DNA of 64,000 nt from CAYVHU01 sp964451415 (GCA_964451415.1 CAYVHU010000002.1:1-64000); one strand, 5' to 3'; shown: positions 50,482-60,616, counted from the stretch's first letter. The notes: generated from the letters alone by a model not told the origin. Made by a program: numbers and translations.

Positions 50482-50619
50482 TGAATACTCTGTGGCTATC
50501 CTTTACAAACCCCAAATTACACCGCGCCTTAACGGTGTCGAAAAATTCAAACATTGGGGCTGGGGCGTGTTAATAAAAATCGTCTACGGTCCCAATCCCT
50601 TATCGACGAATTTACAGGT

Positions 50620-52785
50620 TTATCCCCGCGCGCGTTCAACGGAATTGACCACCGGGGTAGCGCGCAGGGCGGCCATGATTTCGGCCAGATGTTTGACGTC
50701 ACGCACCTCGATGTCCACCAGCATGTCGTAGAAGTCGGTTGAGCGGGTGAGGATCTTCAAGTTGGCGATGTTGCCGCCGCCGCGTGCGATGATGGTGGAC
50801 AGATCACCCAAAGCGCCCGGCAGGTTGAGTAGCGTCATGTGCACACGGCTGACATGGGATTCGTTGTTTTTTGCGATATCCCACGAAACGTCGATCCAGC
50901 GTTCGGGTTGTTCTTCGTAACGATGCAGCCCTTCGCAATCAATGGTGTGTATCGTCACCCCCTTGCCGGTGGTGATGATGCCGACGATGCGGTCTCCGGG
51001 CAAGGGATGGCAGCATCCCGCGTAATGCACGGCCATGCCGGGAATCAGGCCGCGAATGGGGACGCCGGAATGTTCCCCCTTGCCCTTGTGCACGCGTGCG
51101 CGCGACAATGTGGTGAACTTTCCGGACTTGTTTTCCAAGGCCTTCTTGCGGGTGCCGGGATAGACCGCTTCCAGGACGTCGCGCGCCGCGATATTGGCGG
51201 TGCCGACGGCGGCCTGCAATTCTTCAAGCGTCTCTTTTTTGAAAATTTTGAGCACGCCCTTCAGGCCTTTTTCGCTCAGTTGGTATTCGTTCTCCAAAAA
51301 GGCGCGTTCCAACATGGCCTGACCCAGTTCGATATATTGATCGCGTTCTTTGAGGCGGATGTTGCGGCGAATCCGCGCGCGGGCCTTGCCGGTGACGACA
51401 AAATTTTCCCACGCGGGCGACGGTGAATGCATTTTCGCGGTGACGATTTCCACTTGATCGCCGTTTTTGAGCCGTGTGCGCAGGGGCATCATGCGCCCGT
51501 TGATCTTTGCGCCGACGCAGTGGTCGCCAACTTCCGTATGCACGGCGTAGGCGAAGTCCACCGGCGTGGCGTCCTGGGGTAGGTTGATCAAATCCCCTTT
51601 GGGCGTGAAGCAGAACACCTGATCTTGGAACATTTCCAGCTTGGTGTGTTCGAGAAACTCTTCCGGCTCTTCAGCGTTCTCAAGAATTTCCAGCAGTTCA
51701 CGCAGCCAGCGGTACTGCTTGCCCTCGGTCTGACCGGCACCGTTGGTGTCGCCTTCTTTGTATTTCCAGTGTGCCGCCACGCCGTGTTCCGCTACTTCAT
51801 GCATGGACTGGGAGCGAATCTGAATTTCGATGCGGTGACGCTGCGGTCCGATAATTCCGGTATGCAAAGATTGATAGCCGTTGGGTTTCGGCACCGAGAT
51901 GTAATCCCTGAAGCGCCCCGGCACCACGCGGTACTCATTGTGAATGACGCCCAGGGCCTTGTAGCATTCCTCGATATTGTCGACGATCACCCGAAAGGCC
52001 ATGATGTCGGACAGGGCTTCGAACGGCACGTCCTTCTTTTGCATTTTGCGCCAGATGGAATAGGCCGTTTTTTCACGACCTGAAATTTTGGCGTCGATGC
52101 CGCCTTTATGTAAGGTCTGCTTTAGTTCCGCAATGATGGCCGGTGTCAAGTCCTCGCCTTCGGCACGCAGAAAATCCAGCCGTTTGATGATGGAATCGCG
52201 CGCCTCGGCGTTAATTACGGAAAACGCCAAATCGTCCAGTTCATTCTTCAATCCCTGCATGCCGATGCGTTCGGCCAGGGGGGAATAAATCTCCATGGTT
52301 TCCGTGGCGATGCGTTTGCGCTTTTCCGGGTTCTTGATGAAATGCAGCGTGCGCATGTTATGCAAGCGATCGGCCAGTTTTACCAGAAGAACGCGGATAT
52401 CTTCCGACATGGCGAGCAGTAATTTACGGAAATTTTCCGCCTGTTTGGCATGGGCGGATTGCTCTTCGATCTGCGTCAGTTTCGTAACGCCATCCACCAG
52501 TTTGGCGATTTCATTGCCGAACAGCTTTTCGACCTCTTCCACGGTTGCGCCCGTGTCCTCCACAGTGTCGTGCAACAGCGAGGTAACGATGGTGGCGGTA
52601 TCAAGCCGATAACTGGTGAGGATGCCCGCAACTTCGAGAGGGTGCGAAAAATAAGGGTCACCGGAGGCGCGAACCTGACTGCCATGGGCTTTCATGGCAT
52701 AGACGTAGGCGCGGTTGATCAGGTCTTCGTCCGCCTGAGGGTTGTAGGCTTTGACGGTTTCAACCAGTTCGAATTGGCGGATCAT
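50620..52785 (-). CDS. relA/spoT: Bifunctional (p)ppGpp synthetase/hydrolase
   Basis: A 721-aa Rel enzyme: HD hydrolase domain with Y-F-S-H-P-L-E-V-A and L-L-H-D-T-V-E-D (metal-binding), synthetase domain with G-Y-Q-S-L-H-T and R-S-Q-S-M-H-E-V-A-E-H-G-V-A-A-H-W, then TGS and ACT domains. Intact HD suggests active hydrolase. In conserved order it follows rpoZ. Confidence 0.97.
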   Translation of the reverse strand: MIRQFELVETVKAYNPQADEDLINRAYVYAMKAHGSQVRASGDPYFSHPLEVAGILTSYRLDTATIVTSLLHDTVEDTGATVEEVEKLFGNEIAKLVDGVTKLTQIEEQSAHAKQAENFRKLLLAMSEDIRVLLVKLADRLHNMRTLHFIKNPEKRKRIATETMEIYSPLAERIGMQGLKNELDDLAFSVINAEARDSIIKRLDFLRAEGEDLTPAIIAELKQTLHKGGIDAKISGREKTAYSIWRKMQKKDVPFEALSDIMAFRVIVDNIEECYKALGVIHNEYRVVPGRFRDYISVPKPNGYQSLHTGIIGPQRHRIEIQIRSQSMHEVAEHGVAAHWKYKEGDTNGAGQTEGKQYRWLRELLEILENAEEPEEFLEHTKLEMFQDQVFCFTPKGDLINLPQDATPVDFAYAVHTEVGDHCVGAKINGRMMPLRTRLKNGDQVEIVTAKMHSPSPAWENFVVTGKARARIRRNIRLKERDQYIELGQAMLERAFLENEYQLSEKGLKGVLKIFKKETLEELQAAVGTANIAARDVLEAVYPGTRKKALENKSGKFTTLSRARVHKGKGEHSGVPIRGLIPGMAVHYAGCCHPLPGDRIVGIITTGKGVTIHTIDCEGLHRYEEQPERWIDVSWDIAKNNESHVSRVHMTLLNLPGALGDLSTIIARGGGNIANLKILTRSTDFYDMLVDIEVRDVKHLAEIMAALRATPVVNSVERARG

Positions 52786-52918
52786 GCAAAAGCCCCCCGC
52801 GCACCCGGCGCAAAGGGCTTTTTAAATGGGAAATTTGTATCCAATAACGTGGGAACCGGGGCTTGGTAAGGTGCGGCACGGCACGGCGGAAAAATTAAAA
52901 AAGCGCGTGCCGTCATCC

Positions 52919-53344
52919 TTAATTTTCTCCGATTTCGGCCCCTTCCATCATCGCTTCAGCCTCGACCATGGCGGCCTCGACGTCTTCTGCGGCAACGTCA
53001 TGCACAGTCAGATTGTCTTCTGTGATTTCTGCGGCTTCACTCGCCTCGACCACTTCCCCGCGGACATCCATCTGCAAGGCCAGGGCATCCATTTCGTCTT
53101 CTTCGGGTTCATCGCTTTCGATGTAGTGTTGCAGGCTTTTGATCAAGGTTTCCTGTAATTCCGCATAATTCACGGTTTCTTCGGCGATTTCGCGCAACGC
53201 CACCACAGGATTTTTGTCATTGTCGCGCTCAATCGTTAACGCGCCGCCTGCGGCGATATCGCGCGCGCGCTGGGCGGCGGTCATCACCAAATCGAAGCGG
53301 TTGGGAATCTTCGTGACGCAATCTTCGACCGTAACGCGAGCCAT
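52919..53344 (-). CDS. rpoZ: RNA polymerase omega subunit
   Basis: A 141-aa protein: M-A-R-V-T-V-E-D-C-V, then N-R-F-D-L-V-M-T-A-A-Q-R-A-R and N-P-V-V-A-L-R-E-I-A-E-E. The C-terminal 70 residues are an acidic extension, as in other alphaproteobacteria. Lies between folK and relA/spoT. Confidence 0.95.
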   Translation of the reverse strand: MARVTVEDCVTKIPNRFDLVMTAAQRARDIAAGGALTIERDNDKNPVVALREIAEETVNYAELQETLIKSLQHYIESDEPEEDEMDALALQMDVRGEVVEASEAAEITEDNLTVHDVAAEDVEAAMVEAEAMMEGAEIGEN

Positions 53345-53427
53345 AAACGGAAATCTCCAGTAAAATCGTTTGCAAACTTCGGATTTTATATGAGCTTGTG
53401 TGTTTTAACGCAAGAAAATTAGCGCCT

Positions 53428-53934
53428 CTACGGCTTTTGTACGCAACAAATCTGCTCGCGAGGCATACGCGCAATCAAGCTTTCAAGAGATATCTGCGAA
53501 ATCGGGTGTCGCCAATGCGGCGCGATTTCCGCCAGCGGCAGAAGAACGAAGGCGCGTTCAGTCATCCTGGGATGGGGAAGGTCCACGTCATCTTCGTCGG
53601 CATGCAAGATCATATCGTTATAGACGAGCAAATCCAGATCCAGGACGCGCGGCGCATTGCGCCGGGTGCGGACGCGACCGAAATCAGCCTCGATTGTGTG
53701 TAGTATATCAAGCAGGGCACGTGGCGAAAGGTCCGTTTCCAGGCGTGCGACGGCATTGACAAACCACGGCTGATCGCTTGCGGGGACCGGGGCGCTTTCA
53801 TACCAGTGTGAACACGCCGCCACGGTGACGGTGCCTGTGTCTTTAAGAGCGCGTAACGCCGCTTCGCATGTGGCGCGCGGCGTGGCAAAACGTTGCGAGG
53901 GTAAATTCGCGCCAATGCCGATATAAATCATCAT
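53428..53934 (-). CDS. folK: 2-amino-4-hydroxy-6-hydroxymethyldihydropteridine pyrophosphokinase
   Basis: A 168-aa protein from the ATG at 53934 (or 53931). Motifs: I-G-I-G-A-N-L near the start, Y-E-S-A-P-V, D-Q-P-W-F-V-N-A-V-A-R, R-N-A-P-R-V-L-D-L-D-L-L and D-L-P-H-P-R-M-T-E-R-A-F-V-L-L-P-L. First step of the final folate branch. Normal length. Confidence 0.95.
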   Translation of the reverse strand: MMIYIGIGANLPSQRFATPRATCEAALRALKDTGTVTVAACSHWYESAPVPASDQPWFVNAVARLETDLSPRALLDILHTIEADFGRVRTRRNAPRVLDLDLLVYNDMILHADEDDVDLPHPRMTERAFVLLPLAEIAPHWRHPISQISLESLIARMPREQICCVQKP

Positions 53935-54092
53935 ACAATGCCCACGAAATCGTGATAGCGTACTTGCACACAAAAGGCTTGATAATGTTTACGGGCCAGC
54001 CCTTGCAAGGCGTAATTTTCATTATTACCTCACACGAGGTTACCTTTTCCTCTATTTTATTGTGATATTTTGTCGTTAAGGGATTGTTGCAA

Positions 54093-54755
54093 ATGATATT
54101 TTACCCACAAGAACGAGTCGGTCTTTTTATCGACGGATCAAACCTCTATGCGGCGGCGCGCGCCTTGGATTTTGACATTGATTATAAACGGCTGCTGGAA
54201 CATTTCGCGGCCAAGGGCCATCTTGTGCGAGCCTTCTATTACACCGCGCTGATGGACGAGGCCGAATATTCACCGTTGCGCCCTTTGGTCGACTGGCTGG
54301 ACTACAACGGCTACACGATGGTGACGAAACCGACCAAGGAATTCACCGATTCTTCGGGACGGCGCAAAATCAAGGGCAACATGGACATCGAGCTTGCCAT
54401 CGACGTGATGGAAATGGCCCCCAATCTGGATCATGTGGTGTTGTTTTCCGGTGATGGCGATTTTCGCCGTCTGATCGAGGCCATACAACGCAAAGGGCTG
54501 CGCTGCACCGTCGTCAGTACGGTGAAATCGCAACCGCCTATGGTTGCCGATGAACTTCGTCGCCAGGCCGACCATTTCATAGAACTTGCGCAATTGCAGG
54601 CTTCCATCGCGCGCGCCGGCGAGCGTGTGCAGCGTTCGCCACGCGATGACGCTCCCCCTCCCGGCCAGCCGCGCATGATCCACGATATGGATTTGGATGA
54701 CGATGAAAATATCCCGCAGCTCAAGACTCCCGGCGATTTCAACAGCCTTGTCTGA
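54093..54755 (+). CDS. NYN-domain (LabA/DUF88) protein
   Basis: A 220-aa protein from the ATG at 54093. The PIN-like NYN core carries F-I-D-G-S-N-L-Y, G-N-M-D-I-E-L-A-I-D-V-M and V-V-L-F-S-G-D-G-D-F-R-R-L, with the four acidic metal-binding residues. A disordered acidic tail follows (180-215). Probable RNA-processing nuclease. Its end overlaps the uracil-DNA glycosylase-like gene by 59 bases. Confidence 0.88.
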   Translation: MIFYPQERVGLFIDGSNLYAAARALDFDIDYKRLLEHFAAKGHLVRAFYYTALMDEAEYSPLRPLVDWLDYNGYTMVTKPTKEFTDSSGRRKIKGNMDIELAIDVMEMAPNLDHVVLFSGDGDFRRLIEAIQRKGLRCTVVSTVKSQPPMVADELRRQADHFIELAQLQASIARAGERVQRSPRDDAPPPGQPRMIHDMDLDDDENIPQLKTPGDFNSLV

Positions 54756-55425
54756 GCTTCCCGTAGAGACGGGTTGTGGGCCTGAGATCGCATGCGCGAA
54801 GTGCGCGCGGCTGGTGGATTTTCGGATCGAAAACCACATTCGTTATCCCGACTTTCATAACGCTCCGGTACCGAGTTTCGGCCCCTTGGATGCGGCGCTG
54901 CTGATCGTCGGGCTGGCGCCGGGTCTCAAGGGGGCCAATCGCACGGGGCGTCCGTTCACCGGTGACTGGGCGGGCGATTTGCTGTACGCCACGTTGTTGA
55001 AATTTAATTTTGCGACGGGCACCTATGGGCGGGACGCTCACGACGGCCTGCGCTTGACAGGCGCGCGCATTACCAATGCGGTGCGGTGCGTACCGCCTCA
55101 AAACAAGGTCACCGGTGCGGAAGTCGCGGCGTGCGGGCCTTATTTGCGCGCTGAAATTGCGGCTATGACGAATCTCAAAATCATCGTGTCTCTGGGGCTG
55201 GTGGCGCACAATGCAGTGTTGAAGGCATTAGGCCTTAAACAATCGGCGTTTAAATTCGCCCACGGCGCGCGTCACCACTTGGACCACAACCTGATATTGG
55301 CTGACAGCTACCATTGTTCACGCTACAACACCAACACCAAACGGTTGAGCGAGGCCATGTTCCATGACGTATTCCGCAGCGCCTATTTGTCGTGTTCGGG
55401 GTCTTCCAGGACACGATGCAGGTGA
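54697..55425 (+). CDS. Uracil-DNA glycosylase, family-5 (UdgB)-like
   Basis: A 242-aa protein from the ATG at 54697; a TTG at 54748 is an alternative start. Motifs G-L-A-P-G-L-K-G-A-N-R-T-G-R-P-F-T-G-D, N-A-V-R-C-V-P-P-Q-N-K and D-S-Y-H-C-S-R-Y-N-T-N-T match UdgB-type uracil-DNA glycosylases (family 5), including Cys residues for an iron-sulfur cluster. It removes uracil and some other damaged bases from DNA. The C-terminal 40 residues are convergent with DUF4170. Confidence 0.85.
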   Translation: MTMKISRSSRLPAISTALSELPVETGCGPEIACAKCARLVDFRIENHIRYPDFHNAPVPSFGPLDAALLIVGLAPGLKGANRTGRPFTGDWAGDLLYATLLKFNFATGTYGRDAHDGLRLTGARITNAVRCVPPQNKVTGAEVAACGPYLRAEIAAMTNLKIIVSLGLVAHNAVLKALGLKQSAFKFAHGARHHLDHNLILADSYHCSRYNTNTKRLSEAMFHDVFRSAYLSCSGSSRTRCR

Positions 55426-55622
55426 ACCACGACGTATTTCATGCGTGCATCGTCCACATGGCTTTGAGATTTCGCCCGCCAGGCATCCAGGGCTTCCGCG
55501 TTGTTTGGATAAATTCCAACGATATCAAGGTGATTTAGATCATCGAATGTAACGCTGCGCGGATCTTCCACATGTCCGCCAAATACCAGATGTAAAAGTT
55601 GTTTATTTTTTGTTGCGGCCAT
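55383..55622 (-). CDS. DUF4170 protein
   Basis: A 79-aa alpha-proteobacterial protein (MAATKNKQLLHLVFGGHVED) with D-I-V-G-I-Y-P-N-N-A-E-A-L-D-A-W-R-A-K and K-Y-V-V-V-H-L-H-R-V-L. I chose the ATG at 55622 with GCGG and not the earlier 55709. Function unknown, but the length and ending fit DUF4170. Confidence 0.88.
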   Translation of the reverse strand: MAATKNKQLLHLVFGGHVEDPRSVTFDDLNHLDIVGIYPNNAEALDAWRAKSQSHVDDARMKYVVVHLHRVLEDPEHDK

Positions 55623-55781
55623 GGCCCGCCCCTTTTTATCCGTACGCGCCGTTTTGCGCCGTTCGTATTTCGCCTGCGCAATGACACCATGACCATACCG
55701 ACTTGGCAACCGCCAAGCACATGCAACAAAAAATGAAACGGTTGTTTCAGAAAAAAAAATCGTTAATGTTTCGGGCGAACA

Positions 55782-56942
55782 ATGAAAGCGAGAATCGCTC
55801 TCGTTGTGAGGTTCATAGAGGGGATAACCTCACCAATGCTACCTTTGGGCATTATTACGGCGTCCACTGTGCTGCAATTCTGTGCGGCTTACATTGCCTT
55901 TCGTCTGATCTGGACCACACGGCGGTGGAAGGCGTGGCTGTTGATTTCGACCGCCTTGTTGTTGATGGGGATCCGCCGCGCCATCGATTTGATTGGAAAC
56001 CTGCAAGGTCCGTATTATCCCGTCCGATTGGATTTGGCAGAACTGGTCTCTTTGATTATTTCCGCTTTCATGGTGGTCGGCGTGGTGATGATCGGCAAAC
56101 ATTTTGCCACTGCGAAACGCTTGGAACAGGCGCTTCGCACCGCTCAGGACGACTTGGAACAAAAAGTCCAGGACCGCACGCGAGAACTGAGCACCGCCAA
56201 AGATTTCGCCGAGGCCGCCAACGCTTGCAAGTCGAATTTTCTGGCCAAAGTCAGCCACGAATTGCGGACGCCGCTTAACGCCATCATCGGGTTTTCAGAC
56301 ACCATGCGCCAACATGTGTTTGGCCCGCTCGGCAATGACAAATACGAAGGCTACATCGACAACATATACGAATCCGGGTGCCATCTTCTGGGCTTGATCA
56401 ATGACATCCTTGATCTTTCCATGATTGAAGGTGGAAAAATAGAACTGGACGAAGATCCTGTCGATTTGGTGAAGCTCATCGAAACCGCCATTACCATGGC
56501 CCGCCCCTTTGCGGAAAAATACCGGGTTATTCTCAGCTCCGATGTTCCGCTTGAAACCAGCGCGTTGTTTGGTGACGAACGGCGTCTCAAACAGGCTTTG
56601 CTGAACCTTCTGACCAATGCGATTAAATTCACGCCGAGCGGTGGGTCGGTGCGCACCATTGTCACCGTCGAGGCGAATGGCGGATTGACGATTTCGGTCC
56701 AGGACACGGGCGTCGGAATCGCCCACAAGGATATCGGGCTCGCGTTGAGTTCTTTTGGGCAGATCAAAAGCGCCAAGAATTTAAAAGATAGGGAGAACCA
56801 GGGCGTTGGACTGGGGCTGGCGATTTGTAACCAGTTGATTCGTCTACATGGCGGCGCCATGGCCATCAAAAGCGATGTCGGTCTGGGGACCACGGTTTCA
56901 ATGCGTTTCCCCCCACGGCGCGTCATCAAAAACGAACCGTGA
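55782..56942 (+). CDS. Membrane sensor histidine kinase
   Basis: A 386-aa kinase. Two to three membrane helices in residues 15-110, a coiled coil (E-Q-A-L-R-T-A-Q-D-D-L-E-Q-K-V-Q), HisKA with F-L-A-K-V-S-H-E-L-R-T-P-L-N, and HATPase with L-L-T-N-A-I-K-F-T and D-T-G-V-G-I. No receiver and no response regulator adjacent, so its partner is unknown. Confidence 0.9.
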   Translation: MKARIALVVRFIEGITSPMLPLGIITASTVLQFCAAYIAFRLIWTTRRWKAWLLISTALLLMGIRRAIDLIGNLQGPYYPVRLDLAELVSLIISAFMVVGVVMIGKHFATAKRLEQALRTAQDDLEQKVQDRTRELSTAKDFAEAANACKSNFLAKVSHELRTPLNAIIGFSDTMRQHVFGPLGNDKYEGYIDNIYESGCHLLGLINDILDLSMIEGGKIELDEDPVDLVKLIETAITMARPFAEKYRVILSSDVPLETSALFGDERRLKQALLNLLTNAIKFTPSGGSVRTIVTVEANGGLTISVQDTGVGIAHKDIGLALSSFGQIKSAKNLKDRENQGVGLGLAICNQLIRLHGGAMAIKSDVGLGTTVSMRFPPRRVIKNEP

Positions 56943-56943
56943 T

Positions 56944-57435
56944 TTAATCTTGATGAGAATGGCTCATCAGCCGCGCCTTATCGCGTTTCCAACTGCGGTC
57001 CTTGTCGCTTTGGCGTTTGTCCGCCTTGTGTTTGCCCTTGCCCAGGCCAAGTTCCACTTTGGCGATGCCGCGTGCATTGAAATAAATACTTAGCGGTACA
57101 AGGCTATAGCCTTCGCGCGCGATAGCCATAAGCAGGCGTGCAATCTCGCGTTTGTGCAGCAGGAGTTTGCGGGGTCGTTTGGGTTCATGTCCGGTGCGCG
57201 CCGCGGCGGACTCGTATTCGGGAATGTAGGCATTGACGAGAAAAAGTGCCCCGTCCCTGTCCACGGCATAAGATTCGCCAATGGATGCGGAACCTCGGCG
57301 TAACGATTTTACCTCCGACCCCATGAGCATGATTCCGGCTTCGAACGTCTCCTCGATAAAGTAATCGTGGCGCGCCTTGCGATTTTGCGCGGCAATGTCG
57401 CCGGGGACCCCGTGTTTCTTTTTCTTTTTCGCCAT
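56944..57435 (-). CDS. smpB: SsrA-binding protein SmpB
   Basis: A 163-aa protein: A-Q-N-R-K-A-R-H-D-Y, G-S-E-V-K-S-L-R, N-A-Y-I-P-E-Y, R-K-L-L-L-H-K-R-E-I, and a basic C-terminal tail (K-H-K-A-D-K-R-Q). It delivers tmRNA to stalled ribosomes. Lies 5 bases from dapA. Confidence 0.97.
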   Translation of the reverse strand: MAKKKKKHGVPGDIAAQNRKARHDYFIEETFEAGIMLMGSEVKSLRRGSASIGESYAVDRDGALFLVNAYIPEYESAAARTGHEPKRPRKLLLHKREIARLLMAIAREGYSLVPLSIYFNARGIAKVELGLGKGKHKADKRQSDKDRSWKRDKARLMSHSHQD

Positions 57436-57440
57436 AACGC

Positions 57441-58316
57441 TCAGTCAATCAGGCCCGCACCGCGTAGGGCGGTTTCTACGACCGTTTTGGAACTGTCCCT
57501 GATTTCGACCAAAGGCAGCCGCAATTCATTACCGCAGATGCCCAACAGCTTCGCCGCGTATTTGACCGGGCCGGGGCTGGTTTCAATGAACATGGCCTTG
57601 TGAACCGCAATGAGTTCGTCTTGAATCGCCTGTGCGCGGGCAACATTGCCCGCGGCCCAGGCTGCGTGTTGTTCGGCGCATTTTGCAGGCATGATGTTGG
57701 CCGTGACCGAGATACAGCCATGACCACCGGCGGCCAGAAAGGCGATGGCGGTGGCGTCTTCGCCGGATAACTGGCAAAAATCAGGACCGATTTCGCATTT
57801 CACTTCGATGGGTAATTGAAGGTTCGAAGTCGCGTCCTTTACACCGGCGATATTCGGCAATGCCGCCAGACTCTTCATGGTGTCCAGGTTCATGTTGACG
57901 ACGGAACGTCCCGGAATGTTGTAGATGAAAATGGGAATGTCCACGGCGTCGTTGATGGCTTTGTAATGCGCATACAAGCCGTCCTGGGTCGGTTTGTTGT
58001 AGTACGGCGTCACCACCAAAAGAGAATTCGCGCCGGCGCTTTGCGCATGGCTGGCCAGATCGATCGCCTCGGAGGTCGAGTTGGAGCCCGCGCCCGCCAT
58101 CACCGGAACGCGTCCATCCGCCGCCTCGATGCACAACTCGACCACACGTTTGTGTTCGTCGTGGCTTAATGTCGGCGATTCGCCCGTGGTGCCGCACGGC
58201 ACCAGGCCGTCGGTGCCTTCCTTGATCTGCCAGTCCACGAACGATTGGAATGCGGCCTTATCGACTTTGCCGTTCTTGAAGGGTGTCAGAAGGGCAACGA
58301 AAGAACCCGTGTACAT
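57441..58316 (-). CDS. dapA: 4-hydroxy-tetrahydrodipicolinate synthase
   Basis: A 291-aa TIM-barrel aldolase from the ATG at 58316: G-T-T-G-E-S-P-T-L-S, Y-Y-N-K-P-T-Q-D-G, Y-N-I-P-G-R-S-V and the Schiff-base Lys in I-A-G-V-K-D-A-T. First committed step of lysine and diaminopimelate synthesis. Confidence 0.96.
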   Translation of the reverse strand: MYTGSFVALLTPFKNGKVDKAAFQSFVDWQIKEGTDGLVPCGTTGESPTLSHDEHKRVVELCIEAADGRVPVMAGAGSNSTSEAIDLASHAQSAGANSLLVVTPYYNKPTQDGLYAHYKAINDAVDIPIFIYNIPGRSVVNMNLDTMKSLAALPNIAGVKDATSNLQLPIEVKCEIGPDFCQLSGEDATAIAFLAAGGHGCISVTANIMPAKCAEQHAAWAAGNVARAQAIQDELIAVHKAMFIETSPGPVKYAAKLLGICGNELRLPLVEIRDSSKTVVETALRGAGLID

Positions 58317-58438
58317 GTGTATTCTCCTGTGCAAGTCGAGGAACTTAACGCCTCTCCCGGTGCGCGTCCAGCATCGCGTCGCGCTTTGTGACGTAAGCCT
58401 GCTTGAGCATCGACGTCAATACCGTTACCCTTTTTTCC

Positions 58439-60616
58439 ATGAACGGAGCCGAAAAAACGCAACCGCGAATTTACACGTCCATTGAGAAAATGGCGCGCTT
58501 TGCGCGCCGAGGACGGGACTTGGGATGGGGCCTGGTTTTCGTGCTTGTCGCGACGGCGTTTCCCCTTGTTCAGGCAATGGCCAAAGGGACATCGTTGCCG
58601 CCACGCAAACCCGATTTTCAAAACACTTTTCCCCAACCCGGCAGATCGTATTCCAGCCTGATCTCTCGGGTTGACGCCAAAGCCGTGCGTGCGGTCTATA
58701 AGGCATTGGACCGCAACCGCTTCAAGGACGCCTTGAACCTGATGCGCCGTGTGGAAGATCCGCTTCTTGGGCGTGTGGTGTTGTGGAGTTACCTGAGCGC
58801 TCCCTATGCCCCGGTCACGTTCAATGCGCTTGTGGAATTTATCAAGCGGCACCCCGATTGGCCGAAGCGCAAAACATTGTTGCGCCGCGCAGAGATCGTG
58901 ATGCCCGTCTCAATGCCGAAAAAGGATGTTCTGAGTTGGTTCAAAACCATGGGCGGTCCGTTTTCCATCCAAGGTCGCGTGCGTGCGATCGAGGCCCGTT
59001 TGGCCTTGGCAAACACCCCCACAGAACGTCAACACGTCATCAAGGCCCTGCGTGCCGTGTGGGTGAATGGTGATTTCTCCAAGGCCTTGGAAAGGCGCTT
59101 TTATCGCCGCCATAAGCGTCTTCTCACGCGCGGCGATCATAAGGCGCGACTGGAACGTCTTTTGTGGGATGAGAAATACTGGCCTGCGCGCCGCCAAGTG
59201 TGGCGCGTCGGCGTCAAGGAACGCAAACTTGCGCACGCTCGTTTATGGTTGATGCGCCGTGAAGGTAATGTGGACAAGGCCATCGGGGATTTGAAAAAAA
59301 TCGCCCCGCAATTGCTCAATCAGCCCGGACTGGTTTATGAACGGCTGCGTTGGCGCCGCCGCAAAGGTCGTATCGAAAGTGCTGCGAAATTGTTCGCAAA
59401 AGCACCGGGCGATCCGGTGCGACCCGGCAAATGGTGGCTGGAACGTGCCGACATCGCACGCAGTTTTCTGGAACGCAGCAAGGCGCTTCGCGGGCGAGAA
59501 AAACGCGCCAAGCTCGAAGCGGCCTATGCCATCGTCAACGGGTATGGCCTGACGCCCGGATCCGTGGTCGATTATTCCGATGCACAATGGATGAGTGGCT
59601 GGATTGCCCTGCGCTTTTTAAAGGAACCGAAACGCGCATTGAGCCATTTCACCCGGATGTTTGCCGTGGTGAGTTCCCCCATCAGCCGAGCCCGAGGCGC
59701 ATACTGGGCCGGGCGTGCGGAAGATGCGCTGCAACAACCGCAAAAAGCAGGGGTGTGGTTGCAACGTGCGGCCCGCTATTCAACCACCTATTACGGCCAG
59801 TTGGCGCGTGTCCGTTTAAAGCGGCGCGGTGCAATCGTGCCTGCGCGCCGCGCCGCGCCGTTCATATCGGCGCGTTTGGCGCGTATCTTCGCCCGCCATC
59901 CCATGAAAGTGATTGCGCAAATGTTGGTGGAAGCCGGAGAAAAAGATCGTATCGATGCGTTTATCCGGCAATTGAGTGATGCTGACGTTCGTCCCGCCTG
60001 GCAGGCATTGAGCGCACGCTATGCCGCCTCGCTGGGGCGTCCGGATCTGGCGATTCGCATCGCCAAGGCATCCGCGCGCAGGGGCGCGCCCTTGGGAAAT
60101 ATTGCCTATCCCGCTTTTACGCCGCCACAACCGGCTCGCTTTAAAAATGCCGGTGGCGTCGAGCCCTCATTGGTGTTGGCCGTGATCCGCCAGGAAAGCG
60201 CATTTTACCAGGACGCCATCAGTCGAACCGGTGCGCGCGGACTGATGCAGGTGATGCCCGCGACGGCCAGACGGATCGCAAAATCAAACCGCCTGCCCTA
60301 CGACCGTGAGCGCTTGATCACGGATGCGAAATACAATCTGATTATCGGGCAGATGTATCTGTCGGGCATGGTCAACGCGTTCGACGGTTCCTATCCGTTG
60401 GCGTTGGCCGCCTATAACGCCGGGCCATATCGGGTCCGCCGCTGGATCAAAACCTTCGGCGATCCCCGCAAGACCAATGTTGACTTGATCGACTGGATGG
60501 AACTCATCCCCTTCGGCGAAACGCGCAACTACGTCCAGCGCGTTTTGGAGAACCTGGAGGTTTACCGCACCCTTTTTAACCCCCCCGCCCTTTTAAAATC
60601 CAAAGACGTTCTTTAA
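58439..60616 (+). CDS. slt: Soluble lytic transglycosylase
   Basis: A 725-aa protein. I place the start at 58439; an ATG at 58490 would give a clean signal peptide (G-L-V-F-V-L-V-A-T-A-F-P, cut after Q-A-M-A). A long helical repeat region (residues 80-520) precedes the SLT domain with catalytic Glu in V-I-R-Q-E-S-A-F-Y-Q, then G-L-M-Q-V-M-P-A-T-A and A-A-Y-N-A-G-P. It cleaves peptidoglycan in the periplasm. Divergent from dapA. Confidence 0.93.
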   Translation: MNGAEKTQPRIYTSIEKMARFARRGRDLGWGLVFVLVATAFPLVQAMAKGTSLPPRKPDFQNTFPQPGRSYSSLISRVDAKAVRAVYKALDRNRFKDALNLMRRVEDPLLGRVVLWSYLSAPYAPVTFNALVEFIKRHPDWPKRKTLLRRAEIVMPVSMPKKDVLSWFKTMGGPFSIQGRVRAIEARLALANTPTERQHVIKALRAVWVNGDFSKALERRFYRRHKRLLTRGDHKARLERLLWDEKYWPARRQVWRVGVKERKLAHARLWLMRREGNVDKAIGDLKKIAPQLLNQPGLVYERLRWRRRKGRIESAAKLFAKAPGDPVRPGKWWLERADIARSFLERSKALRGREKRAKLEAAYAIVNGYGLTPGSVVDYSDAQWMSGWIALRFLKEPKRALSHFTRMFAVVSSPISRARGAYWAGRAEDALQQPQKAGVWLQRAARYSTTYYGQLARVRLKRRGAIVPARRAAPFISARLARIFARHPMKVIAQMLVEAGEKDRIDAFIRQLSDADVRPAWQALSARYAASLGRPDLAIRIAKASARRGAPLGNIAYPAFTPPQPARFKNAGGVEPSLVLAVIRQESAFYQDAISRTGARGLMQVMPATARRIAKSNRLPYDRERLITDAKYNLIIGQMYLSGMVNAFDGSYPLALAAYNAGPYRVRRWIKTFGDPRKTNVDLIDWMELIPFGETRNYVQRVLENLEVYRTLFNPPALLKSKDVL

